This document shows positions 1 to 6,892 of a stretch of DNA of 20,628 nt, piece by piece. The notes beneath the pieces are model-generated. The model saw only the letters and a program-made list of their open reading frames with translations. It made no database searches and was not told the origin of the DNA. A program made the translations under genes and the position numbers. This stretch comes from Hyphomicrobiales bacterium. GTDB lineage: Bacteria; Pseudomonadota; Alphaproteobacteria; Rhizobiales; Xanthobacteraceae. The stretch is taken from contig PLTE01000011.1 of assembly GCA_003164375.1 (NCBI GenBank), positions 1-20,628 of the forward strand. Direction: 5' to 3'. Position 1 is the stretch's first letter; every line of letters begins with the position of its first letter.

Positions 1-1
1 C

Positions 2-14
2 TAGAGTCTGATCC
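2..14 (+). repeat. IS630 terminal inverted repeat, left (transposase 3' side)
   Basis: TAGAGTCTGATCC including the presumed TA target dinucleotide. It matches the right end, read on the other strand, at 11 of 13 positions. Confidence 0.7.
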
Positions 15-16
15 GT

Positions 17-667
17 TTATATTGAAGCATATCCTGCGTTCCTGAAGTAGTTGGCGCATTCCTGCGAGGTGAAGGAACCGAGCAGGTCGCCGATGCGTCG
101 CCAAGTGGCGTCGATGGTGCGCTCGGCCGCCTTGCGCAGAAGCGTCTTGAGCTTGGCGAAGACCTGCTCGATGGGATTGAGATCGGGGCTGTAGGGCGGC
201 AGGAAGAAGAGACGGGCGCCAGCGGCGCGAATAGCGCGGCGCACGGCTTTGCTCTTATGGCTGCCGAGATTGTCGATGATGACGATGTCGCCGGCTTTGA
301 GCGTCGGCACGAGCATCTGCTCGACATAGGCCAGGAAGCTCTCGCCATTGATCGGGCCATCGATGACGCAAGGAGCGTCAATGCGATCGTGGCGCAGGGC
401 AGCCAGGAAGGTCAGCGTTCGCCAATGCCCCTGGGGCACCTTGGCCAGTAGCTTGTGCCCGCGCGGCGCCCAGCCGCGCAGCCGCGTCATGTTGGTCTTG
501 GCCCAGGTCTCATCGATGAAGATCAGGCGAGCCGGATCAAGCCGGTCTTGATACGCCTGCCACCGCCGACGTCTTCGCGCCACGTCGGGACGATCCTGCT
601 CGGTGGCGAACAGAGTTTTTTTTGAAGCTGATGCCAGCATGGTGAACCGTGCGCCAAACCGAACCAT
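17..667 (-). CDS. IS630 transposase, C-terminal frame (DDE catalytic domain)
   Basis: This frame carries the catalytic core. Counting from the first possible start at 667, Asp52 lies in FIDETW, Asp132 in IIDNLGSHKS and Glu167 in PDLNPIEQVFAKLK. These are the DDE acidic residues, in the spacing and wording typical of IS630. Homology begins only around KKTLFATEQDRPDV, just after the A8 tract at 616-623, so the first residues after 667 are probably not translated from their own start and the frame is reached from the upstream ORF. Relative to that ORF one A must be skipped (a net +1 shift). All catalytic residues are intact, so the element could still be active if slippage occurs. The stop is TAA at 17-19, immediately inside the left inverted repeat. 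Confidence 0.88.
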   Translation of the reverse strand: MVRFGARFTMLASASKKTLFATEQDRPDVARRRRRWQAYQDRLDPARLIFIDETWAKTNMTRLRGWAPRGHKLLAKVPQGHWRTLTFLAALRHDRIDAPCVIDGPINGESFLAYVEQMLVPTLKAGDIVIIDNLGSHKSKAVRRAIRAAGARLFFLPPYSPDLNPIEQVFAKLKTLLRKAAERTIDATWRRIGDLLGSFTSQECANYFRNAGYASI

Positions 668-959
668 AGCTCGTCACCACGCCGCGCTCGCCGAGCTCCA
701 CGACCAGGGCCCGCAAGGTCAGGTCTGGAACCGCCGCGAGGCGCGCCAAAAGCCAGTCCCGCTCGTTAGCCAGCGAACGAGGCCGGTGGCCGCCCATCCG
801 CTTGGCCTTCGCGCTGCCCGTCGCACGGAACCGCTGCGACCACTTCACAACGCTCGCCACACTCACTTTGTAAGCGGCCGCAACCTTGCGGCAGCTCTCG
901 CCGGCCGCAACCGATGCAACCACGCGCTCGCGTAGATCAAGGGAATAGGGTCGTGCCAT
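537..959 (-). CDS. IS630 transposase, N-terminal frame (helix-turn-helix part)
   Basis: This frame encodes the DNA-binding half of an IS630-type transposase. It starts at the ATG at 959 with MARPYSLDLRERVV, the usual opening of these proteins, followed by a helix-turn-helix (about residues 20-50, ESCRKVAAAYKVSVASVVKW) and a linker with a second HTH-like segment. Homology to the family runs up to the HHAGISFKK segment, where an A8 tract (minus strand, 616-623) lies. After it this frame reads into a non-homologous tail and stops at 537. The conserved continuation (KKTLFATEQDRPDV) is in the other frame at 17-667. The functional product therefore probably needs a frame change at the A tract, by ribosomal or transcriptional slippage. 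A simple inactivating indel is the alternative. Confidence 0.85.
   Translation of the reverse strand: MARPYSLDLRERVVASVAAGESCRKVAAAYKVSVASVVKWSQRFRATGSAKAKRMGGHRPRSLANERDWLLARLAAVPDLTLRALVVELGERGVVTSYGSVWRTVHHAGISFKKNSVRHRAGSSRRGAKTSAVAGVSRPA
616..623 (-). promoter_or_regulatory. A8 slippage tract joining the two transposase frames
   Basis: On the minus strand the sequence reads TTC AAA AAA AAC in the upstream frame. The conserved family sequence FKKTL is recovered only if one A is dropped (TTC AAA AAA ACT CTG). Homopolymeric A tracts at exactly this kind of junction are known slippage sites in insertion sequences. Whether this is programmed or a mutation cannot be decided from one copy. Confidence 0.6.
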
Positions 960-1040
960 CTGATGCCGGCCTCCGATCCAGCCAGCATCTTGAATCAGAA
1001 CCGCTCCGATTTGGGAATCCCCAATCGATTCAATCCCAAA

Positions 1041-1053
1041 GAATCACACTCTA
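1041..1053 (-). repeat. IS630 terminal inverted repeat, right (transposase 5' side)
   Basis: On the minus strand this reads TAGAGTGTGATTC, the partner of the left repeat. It lies about 80 bp upstream of the transposase start codon, a normal spacing for the family. Confidence 0.7.
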
Positions 1054-1354
1054 AAATCCTCCAGGGTTCCGCCAGGCGCTTGTCCGCCGAGTTCGGCGCC
1101 AGCGCATGATTCGGCTACACTGGCGTTTGTATTCGGCAGGATTGCCGGGCACGAGGTGGCTGGAGCTCTGGTAGCCAGATAGACGGAACTACGCGATTAT
1201 GTGGCGGCGCTCCGCATTCTGCCGCGGCAGCACGGTTTATTGCCACGCGTAAAGTGAGGTTCCGCTGTGCCGGCGCCACGCTATCGACGTCGCGCCGGCA
1301 CAAAGACCAGGTCAGGCCTAATCATGCTGACCAGAACGGTACATCCGATGGGAC
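1054..1354. other. Intergenic stretch between the IS element and the importer operon
   Basis: No convincing gene is seen here; the short reading frames have no family resemblance and no good ribosome binding site. The only clear structure is the hairpin at 1266-1302. The stretch is the downstream flank of the importer operon into which, or beside which, the IS inserted. Confidence 0.6.
1266..1302 (-). terminator. Strong hairpin downstream of the importer operon
   Basis: TGTGCCGGCGC (1266-1276) and GCGCCGGCACA (1292-1302) form a perfect 11-bp GC-rich stem with a 15-nt loop, about 50 bp beyond the stop of the binding-protein gene. There is no U tract on the minus strand after the stem, so it is not a textbook intrinsic terminator. 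It may end or protect the 3' end of the mRNA, as hairpins often do after highly expressed binding-protein genes. Confidence 0.45.
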
Positions 1355-2449
1355 TTATTGCGGAACGCTACCCTCGATACCCTTGACGTACCAGTTGACC
1401 GAGTTGAAAGCGGCATCCGTATCCGTCATCGCAGTGCCGGCCGCGACTTTGACGGCTCCGGTATTGTCCGAGATCGGTCCAACGAAAGGCTTCAGTTCGC
1501 CGGAGATGATCTTGGCTTTGGTGTCCTCGAAAACCTTCACTGCGGCCGGCGGGATTACGGGGTTAAGCGGCGCCATCACCACCATTCCCTCCTTGAGACC
1601 CCAACGAGTGTGGCGGTTGCCGGTCCAGCTGCCGTCCAGCACCTTCTTGGTTTCGGCGATGTAATAGCCGCTCCAATCTTCGGTCGTGCCGGTGAGCTGC
1701 GCCTTCGGCCCAAAGCTCGACATATCGGCGTCGATGCTGAATGCATAGGTACCCTTCTCCTGCGCCACCTGAATTGACGCCGGCGAGTCGGTGTTCTGAC
1801 CGACATTGTCCGCGCCCTGCGCAATGAGGGTTTCGGCCGCTTGGCGCTCCTTGCCCGGATCGTACCAGGTGTTGACCCAGATCGGCTTCATCGTGACCTT
1901 GGGATTTTGCGCCAGCGCGCCGAGCGTCATGGAATCGATGTTGCGCATGACGCTGGGGATCGGGAACGAGCCGATAAAGCCGAGCGTATTGGTTTTGGTC
2001 ATCTGACCGGCGATGGTGCCGATCAGATAGAAGCCTTCCTCGAAGCGCGGCTCGTAGACGACGATGTTCGGCGCGGTCTTGAAACCGTTGACGTGCTCGA
2101 ACTTGACGTTCGGGAATACCTTGGAGACTTTCTGCAACGGCTCCATGTAACCGAACGAGGTCGCGAAGATCAGCTTATTGCCGTCGGCGGCAAGCTGGCG
2201 AAACACCCGCTCGGAATCGGCGGTTTCGGGAACGTTCTCCACGAACGTGGTCTTGATCTTGTCGCCCATCGCCTTTTCCAGCTTCTGCCGGGCCTCGTCG
2301 TGCATCTGGGTCCAACCGCCGTCCTTGACTGGTCCCAGATAGACGAAAGCGACCTTGAGCGGCTCGGCGGAAGCGACCGCCCCCGACGTCGCGAGCAAAC
2401 CCGCTGCAATGCTCAGACGAAGAAATTTCCATTTTTTATTTAGCTGCAT
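1355..2449 (-). CDS. BMP-family ABC transporter substrate-binding protein
   Basis: This is the periplasmic binding protein of a BMP/PnrA-type importer, a family whose characterised members bind purine nucleosides or nucleobases. The chosen ATG at 2449 gives a 364-residue precursor with a clear Sec signal peptide: basic start MQLNKKWKFLRL, hydrophobic core, and cleavage likely after AVASA at about residue 28. There is no lipobox Cys. Family wording follows: LKVAFVYLGPVKDGGWTQMH near the mature N terminus, the IFATSFGYMEP segment, and a C-terminal NWYVKGIEGSVPQ tail. A longer reading frame exists up to 2524, but its extra residues would hide the signal peptide. It is last in the importer operon, with a 61-bp gap after the second permease gene. 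The substrate is not readable, but the divergent deaminase operon suggests a purine-like heterocycle. Confidence 0.92.
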   Translation of the reverse strand: MQLNKKWKFLRLSIAAGLLATSGAVASAEPLKVAFVYLGPVKDGGWTQMHDEARQKLEKAMGDKIKTTFVENVPETADSERVFRQLAADGNKLIFATSFGYMEPLQKVSKVFPNVKFEHVNGFKTAPNIVVYEPRFEEGFYLIGTIAGQMTKTNTLGFIGSFPIPSVMRNIDSMTLGALAQNPKVTMKPIWVNTWYDPGKERQAAETLIAQGADNVGQNTDSPASIQVAQEKGTYAFSIDADMSSFGPKAQLTGTTEDWSGYYIAETKKVLDGSWTGNRHTRWGLKEGMVVMAPLNPVIPPAAVKVFEDTKAKIISGELKPFVGPISDNTGAVKVAAGTAMTDTDAAFNSVNWYVKGIEGSVPQ

Positions 2450-2510
2450 GACGCCTACCTTTTGGTTCGAGATGGAACGGTTGCCGGTGGACTTGGACCG
2501 CGGTGCTGTT

Positions 2511-3431
2511 TTACGCCGCGGCATGAAAACTGATGCCGAGAGAGGCCGGCTGGTTTAGCAAGATGGTCTTCGGATCGCGGCAGATGATGACCAGCACGAC
2601 GACCGTGGCCGCATAGGGCAGCATCGACAGGAACTCGGTCGGAATCGGCAGACCGAAGCCTTGCGCGAACAACTGAAACTGGGTAACGCCGCCGAACAGA
2701 TAGGCTCCCAGCACGACGCGCGCCGGCTTCCACGTCCCGAAAACGACCAGCGCCAGCGCGATCCAGCCCTTGCCGGCCGACATGCCTTCGACCCACATCG
2801 GCGTCTGCACCAGCGACAGGTAAGCGCCAGCGATACCAGCGCAGGCGCCACCGAACATCACCGCCAGATAGCGCGTCGTCAAAACCGACTTGCCGATGGC
2901 GTGGGCGACGCTTGGCGATTCGCCGATGGCGCGGAGCGTCAGGCCGGCATGGGACTTGATGAGGAACCACTCCACCGCAGCGAACAGCACCAGTGACAGG
3001 TAGACCATGATGTCGTAACGGAACAACAGATCGCCGACGATCGGAATGCTACTAAGCCCGGGAATAAAGATCGGCGGTAACGGCGGCAACGGCGTGCCGG
3101 CCAGATTGTGGCCGACGAAGGCGGACAGGCCAATCCCGAACAAGGTCAGCGCCAGACCGGTCGCCACCTGATTGGTTTGAAGGTTCAGCGTGAGAAAGCC
3201 GAATGCCAGGGACAGCGCCACGCCGGCGCCGGCCGCAGCCATGAAGCCCACCGTATCGCTGCCGGTCGCGAGCGTTGCAGCAAACCCCGCCACCGCGCCG
3301 ATCAGCATCATGCCTTCGATGCCGAGATTGAGCACGCCAGCCTTTTCGACAATGGTTTCGCCGAGCGCAGCATAGATCAACGGCGTGGCCGCCACGACCG
3401 TGCTGGCGATCATCGGGACAATGGGATTCAT
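2511..3431 (-). CDS. BMP-type ABC transporter permease, second subunit
   Basis: This is one of two inner-membrane permeases of the importer (BPD_transp_2 family, the same fold as LivM/RbsC permeases; YufQ/NupQ-like position). The start at 3431 (MNPIVPMIASTVVAATPLI) gives 306 residues, the usual length, and its ATG overlaps the TGA of the upstream permease gene by 4 bp (ATGA), implying translational coupling. The N-terminal hallmark KAGVLNLGIEGMMLIGA is present (about residues 25-45), followed by a series of hydrophobic segments consistent with eight or more membrane helices and the late motif GKGWIALALVVFG. The same frame is open far upstream of 3431, but there it is the shadow of the other permease gene and reads as Arg-rich low-complexity sequence, so the longer ORF is rejected. 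Confidence 0.93.
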   Translation of the reverse strand: MNPIVPMIASTVVAATPLIYAALGETIVEKAGVLNLGIEGMMLIGAVAGFAATLATGSDTVGFMAAAGAGVALSLAFGFLTLNLQTNQVATGLALTLFGIGLSAFVGHNLAGTPLPPLPPIFIPGLSSIPIVGDLLFRYDIMVYLSLVLFAAVEWFLIKSHAGLTLRAIGESPSVAHAIGKSVLTTRYLAVMFGGACAGIAGAYLSLVQTPMWVEGMSAGKGWIALALVVFGTWKPARVVLGAYLFGGVTQFQLFAQGFGLPIPTEFLSMLPYAATVVVLVIICRDPKTILLNQPASLGISFHAAA

Positions 3432-4537
3432 GCCGCGCTCTTCAAGGTGACTACCGGTTTTGGATCGATGCGTTCGGCCGGGCGGACGCGCTTGAGCCGG
3501 AACGTGATGAACAGATCGGCGGCGAGCAGGTAGAACAGCAACAAGCCCTGGAACAATCCGGTGATCGCGGACGGCAAGCTCATCCCCATCTGCGCCGCTT
3601 CCCCGCCGAGATAGAGGAGCGACATCAACAGCGCGCCGAAGATGACTCCGATCGGATGCAACCGTCCGATCCAGGCGACGATGATCGCGGCAAAGCCATA
3701 GCCCGGCGAAATCTGCTGCTGCAGCCGTCCGATCGGACCGGCGACTTCGCAAATGCCGGCGAGACCGGCGGTCGCTCCGCACACCAACAGTGCGATCCAG
3801 ATATTGCGCTTCTCCGAAAAGCCGGCATAGGCCGCAGCGGCCGGCGCCATCCCCGCTACCTGCATGCGGAACCCCGCAATAGTCTTTTGCGACACCACCC
3901 AGGCGACTAGCGCCAAGCCGAGCGCATAGACGATACCCCATGTCACGCGCGTGCCGTCGATGAGAACCGACATGGTTTCGGCATCGCCGAAGCCGCGCGA
4001 CTGCGGATAGTTTTGGCCCTCCGGGTCGCGCCAGGGCCCGTGCACCAGCCAGGACAACGCCAATTGAGCGATATAAACGAGCATCAGCGTGACGAGAATT
4101 TCGTTGGTGTTAAAGCGCGTGCGCAGATAGGCCGGGATGGCGGCCCAAATCATCCCGCCGAGCACGCCGGCAAGCAACATCAGCGGCATGGCCCACATGG
4201 AATCGCTGTCGCCGAACCACAGCGCGACGCCGCCGCCGGCGATCGCGCCCATGGTGAGCTGCCCCTCGGCACCGATATTCCAGATGTTGGCGCGAAATCC
4301 CATGGCGAGACCGAGCCCGCAAAGCAGCAACGGCGTGGTCTTTAACAAGAGCTCGCCAATGTCGTAGGTGCTCGACAGCGGCTTGACGAAAAACAGGTAG
4401 AAGACTTCCACCGGATCCTTGCCCAAGGCGCTGAACAGAAAAAATCCCGTCACCATCATGCCAAGCGCGGCCAGGATAGGCGAAGCGATCGCCATTCTGA
4501 AAGACGGATTGGCGCGCCGCTCGAGGACGAACATCAT
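3428..4537 (-). CDS. BMP-type ABC transporter permease, first subunit
   Basis: This is the larger inner-membrane permease of the importer (BPD_transp_2; YufP/NupP-like). The 369-residue protein opens with a cytoplasmic stretch and a first membrane helix (ILAALGMMVTGFFLFSALG), then the family signature FRANIWNIGAEGQLTMGAIA around residues 80-100, and further helices ending with a basic cytoplasmic tail. The start is ATGATG at 4537/4534, with AGGAGG four bases upstream of the first ATG. The first ATG overlaps the TGA of the ATPase gene, and the gene's own TGA overlaps the next permease's ATG, so the three genes form a tightly coupled unit. Nothing is missing or truncated. Confidence 0.93.
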   Translation of the reverse strand: MMFVLERRANPSFRMAIASPILAALGMMVTGFFLFSALGKDPVEVFYLFFVKPLSSTYDIGELLLKTTPLLLCGLGLAMGFRANIWNIGAEGQLTMGAIAGGGVALWFGDSDSMWAMPLMLLAGVLGGMIWAAIPAYLRTRFNTNEILVTLMLVYIAQLALSWLVHGPWRDPEGQNYPQSRGFGDAETMSVLIDGTRVTWGIVYALGLALVAWVVSQKTIAGFRMQVAGMAPAAAAYAGFSEKRNIWIALLVCGATAGLAGICEVAGPIGRLQQQISPGYGFAAIIVAWIGRLHPIGVIFGALLMSLLYLGGEAAQMGMSLPSAITGLFQGLLLFYLLAADLFITFRLKRVRPAERIDPKPVVTLKSAA

Positions 4538-6105
4538 GCGACCTCCTGGAGCGGATCCGCGCCGGCCGCGCCGCGGCCCGCCGGTTCGTTGAATTTGCCG
4601 CTCATCCAGGTGCCGATTTGTCCAATCGAGGTCTCGGCGGGCCGAACCGAGGGCGACAGGCGCCCCTCGGCCAGCACCATAAGGCGGTCGCTGATAATGA
4701 AAAGCTCGTCAAGTTCCTCGGAGATCACCAGAAGGGCAACGCCCTGGTCGCGGAGATCGATCAAGGCCTGGCGGATCAATTGCGCCGCGCCGACATCGAC
4801 ACCCCAGGTTGGCTGACCCACGATCATCATTTTGGGCTCCAGCATGGTCTCCCGGCCGACGATATATTTCTGCAAATTGCCGCCCGACAGGCTCGATGCC
4901 GCCGACTGCTCATCGCCGCATTTGACTTTGAAGCGCTCGATCACCTTCTTGGCAAAACTGCGCATGACGGTGGGGTAGATCATGCCGTTTTGCACCATGC
5001 CCTTGCGCGAACCCGTGAGGAGCGCGTTGTAGGCTAGGCTCATCGGGGGCACCGCCCCCCGCCCGAGGCGCTCTTCGGGAACGAAGGTGAGCCCAAGCTC
5101 GCGGCGCTTGGCAGGGTTGAGATCGCCAACCGGCTGGCCGAGCAGCTTGATCATCGGACCCGTGCTCAAACGCTCGCCCGAGAGCGCCGCCATCAGCTCC
5201 TTCTGTCCGTTGCCGGAAACTCCGGCGATGCCCAAAATCTCGCCACTTCGCACCGTCAGGCTGATTTCCTTGAGCGTTGTGCCGAATGGATCGGCCGTCG
5301 GCAGCGACAGGTGATCGAGTTCGAGCCTGACCTCTTCGGGTTGGCGCGGCATAAGGCTGCACACCGCCAACTCGCCTCCGATCATCAAACGGGCCAGACT
5401 CTCGTTTGTTTCGTTCTTTGGAATCGCGGTGCCGCTGACACGCCCGCCGCGCAGCACGGTCGCGCTGTCGCATAGCGCGCGGATTTCATCGAGCTTGTGG
5501 CTGATATAGAGGATGCTGCAGCCTTCCGACGCCAGGCGGCGCAGCGTCTCGAATAACACCAGGACGGCTTGCGGCGTCAGCACGGAGGTGGGCTCGTCCA
5601 TGATCAGAAGCTTGGGCTCCTGCAGCAGGCAACGCACGATTTCAACGCGCTGCCGCTCGCCCACGGACATGCTGTGAACGAGACGGTACGGGTCGATCGG
5701 AAGACCGTATTTTTCCGACACTTCGGTGATCTGCGCCGCCAGTTTCGCGGACGACACCCGCTCGTCCAACGCCAGGGCGATATTTTCCCAGACCGTCAGC
5801 GTCTCGAACAACGAAAAATGCTGAAACACCATGCCGATGCCCAAGCGTCGCGCTTGCGATGGTGTGGTGATGGTTTCGTACTGGCCGTTCCACAAAATGG
5901 TTCCGGCATCGGGTTTGGTGATGCCATAGATGATCTTCATCAGGGTGCTTTTGCCGGCACCATTCTCGCCCAACACTGCATGGATCTCGCCCGGCCGCAC
6001 ACTGAGCGAAATGTCATCATTAGCCACAACGCTCGGGTACCGTTTCGTGATGCCGGTGAGCACGAGTCGAGGCTTGGAATCGGTTGCATTTCCTACAGGG
6101 TTCAT
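4534..6105 (-). CDS. BMP-type ABC transporter ATP-binding protein (tandem nucleotide-binding domains)
   Basis: This is the ATPase that energises the importer, with two fused nucleotide-binding domains as in RbsA and YufO/NupO. From the ATG at 6105 (MNPVGNATDSKPRLVLTG) it is 523 residues, the family length. Domain 1 has Walker A GENGAGKST at residues 46-54, signature SVGERQRVEI and Walker B LLIMDEPTSVLTP. Domain 2 has a degenerate Walker A (GVSGNGQKE), signature LSGGNLQKYIVGRE and the degenerate Walker B MMIVGQPTWGVDVGAA, where Gln replaces the catalytic Glu. This asymmetry is normal in the family. The open frame continues to 6330, but residues upstream of 6105 are unrelated to ABC proteins. 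It is the first gene of the importer operon and diverges from the catabolic operon across the 6106-6892 region. Confidence 0.94.
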   Translation of the reverse strand: MNPVGNATDSKPRLVLTGITKRYPSVVANDDISLSVRPGEIHAVLGENGAGKSTLMKIIYGITKPDAGTILWNGQYETITTPSQARRLGIGMVFQHFSLFETLTVWENIALALDERVSSAKLAAQITEVSEKYGLPIDPYRLVHSMSVGERQRVEIVRCLLQEPKLLIMDEPTSVLTPQAVLVLFETLRRLASEGCSILYISHKLDEIRALCDSATVLRGGRVSGTAIPKNETNESLARLMIGGELAVCSLMPRQPEEVRLELDHLSLPTADPFGTTLKEISLTVRSGEILGIAGVSGNGQKELMAALSGERLSTGPMIKLLGQPVGDLNPAKRRELGLTFVPEERLGRGAVPPMSLAYNALLTGSRKGMVQNGMIYPTVMRSFAKKVIERFKVKCGDEQSAASSLSGGNLQKYIVGRETMLEPKMMIVGQPTWGVDVGAAQLIRQALIDLRDQGVALLVISEELDELFIISDRLMVLAEGRLSPSVRPAETSIGQIGTWMSGKFNEPAGRGAAGADPLQEVA

Positions 6106-6312
6106 GTTTTTCGACCAGCCTCGGCAGTTCCAAGCTTGAGCGTGAAGGAACCACGGCGGCTGCCGCGGTACCCACCACCAGCAAGCAATCCCCGCGCCAA
6201 GTCGGTAAGGAGGCCCTTCTTCTGCCCGCCGATCGCAGAACGGCCGGTACGGATCGGGCGTTTCTTTTATGTGAGCGTCGGCAATGCGCCGTTCATGTCG
6301 TCGAGGAGAATA

Positions 6313-6327
6313 GCCAAGCTTTTTGGC
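6313..6327. promoter_or_regulatory. Short inverted repeat in the divergent region, possible operator
   Basis: GCCAA, five bases, TTGGC. The arms are perfect but short. A transcription-factor site is possible in this position, but a chance match in 787 bp is quite likely. Confidence 0.2.
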
Positions 6328-6430
6328 CAATGCCTAAACTAACGCCGTCTGGCTAAATCGTAGGCGCCAGTCAACTTGCCAAGCGAATCTCCTATCAATA
6401 CCGGAGCGCCCCACAGAATTCGCCTTCTTC

Positions 6431-6461
6431 GGAGGAAAAAATGGCACAACTGCCCTTATGA
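6431..6461 (+). other. Strong ribosome binding site with a six-codon mini-ORF
   Basis: GGAGGA followed by an A-rich spacer and ATG at 6441, reading M-A-Q-L-P-L and then TGA at 6459-6461. The binding site is the best Shine-Dalgarno match in the intergenic region, better than that of the monooxygenase gene downstream. It may be a translated leader peptide or upstream ORF, or the surviving start of a gene lost by frameshift. The +1 frame stays open to about 6645 but resembles nothing I recognise. Confidence 0.35.
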
Positions 6462-6734
6462 TCCGAAGGCCGCAATTCATCCCGCAGTAGGTGCACTCGG
6501 CCAATTCATACACCTCTCGATCGCCGTGACACACGAAGCGGCCGCCTGCAACTATCGGCTAGAGTCTATCTCGAAGGTCGGAGGGTCCGTGACGAGTCCG
6601 CTTTGCATCCGGTTGCCCCCGCATTGCTCCGTTGCCGCGAACTAAGCATAGAGGTGATCTGTCCGTTCCAGCAGCGGTTCGTGGCGCTCAAGCGCGAGCT
6701 ATTTTCTATCGATCACGTTCAACGGCATTGGCGC

Positions 6735-6763
6735 TTGACAGCGGCGCGCGGCGACTCCTACGT
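6735..6763 (+). promoter_or_regulatory. Candidate sigma-70-type promoter for the catabolic operon
   Basis: A perfect TTGACA at 6735-6740 is followed after 17-18 bases by CTACGT/TACGTT (6758-6764), a weak -10. Transcription would begin around 6771, giving a leader of about 120 nt before the monooxygenase ATG. The weak -10 would fit an activated promoter. It is inferred from the pattern only. Confidence 0.35.
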
Positions 6764-6892
6764 TTGCGACGAGCGAGCGGCCGGACCCTAAAATGGGCGG
6801 TGCTCGGTCTGTCGATCCATCAAGCCTTTAAGTTCCGATTGCAAAGGGCGTTGGGCCTGGCGTCGGTGTCCGGCAGCATTTGCGGGTCCGCC

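Larger units (their letters stand above)
2..1053 (-). mobile_element. IS630-family insertion sequence, complete, at the left window edge
   Basis: The element is bounded by imperfect 13-bp inverted repeats, TAGAGTCTGATCC at 2-14 and the complement of TAGAGTGTGATTC at 1041-1053 (11 of 13 match). IS630/Tc1/mariner elements insert at TA and duplicate it, so the TA at 2-3 and at 1052-1053 is best read as the target duplication, leaving the mobile unit at 4-1051. It encodes a two-frame DDE transposase on the minus strand filling most of its length. It sits about 300 bp beyond the 3' end of the importer operon, so it does not interrupt a visible gene. Family assignment is secure from the transposase. 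The exact left boundary is less sure because only one base of flank is in the window. Confidence 0.88.
6106..6892. other. Divergent control region between the importer and the catabolic operon
   Basis: These 787 bp separate two divergently transcribed operons. No protein family is recognisable in any frame. The open frames that cross it (including the one running into the monooxygenase gene from 6632) look non-coding, and base use is less GC-rich than in the flanking genes. Visible elements are a small inverted repeat GCCAA-GCTTT-TTGGC (6313-6327), a strong ribosome binding site with a six-codon ORF (6431-6461) and a TTGACA promoter candidate (6735-6763). Its length and the lack of a regulator gene suggest either an untypical regulatory leader or the remains of a lost gene. 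Confidence 0.5.

Noticed and set aside
3432..3941. Long N-terminal extension of the second permease
   Set aside because: It lies wholly over the first permease gene in another frame and reads as Arg-rich noise. The ATG at 3431 sits in an ATGA overlap and gives the normal family length.
6106..6330. N-terminal extension of the ATPase (75 residues)
   Set aside because: It has no similarity to ABC ATPases. The family sequence begins directly after the ATG at 6105.
6442..6455. Possible sigma-54 promoter (TGGCAC followed by a GC)
   Set aside because: The GG and GC doublets are only 7 bases apart instead of the required 10, and the TGGCAC overlaps the mini-ORF start.
6632..6892. In-frame 5' extension of the HpaB-type gene starting from a TTG
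   Set aside because: The 87 extra residues are Arg/Leu-rich, resemble no family and lack a good binding site. The family N terminus begins at the ATG at 6893.
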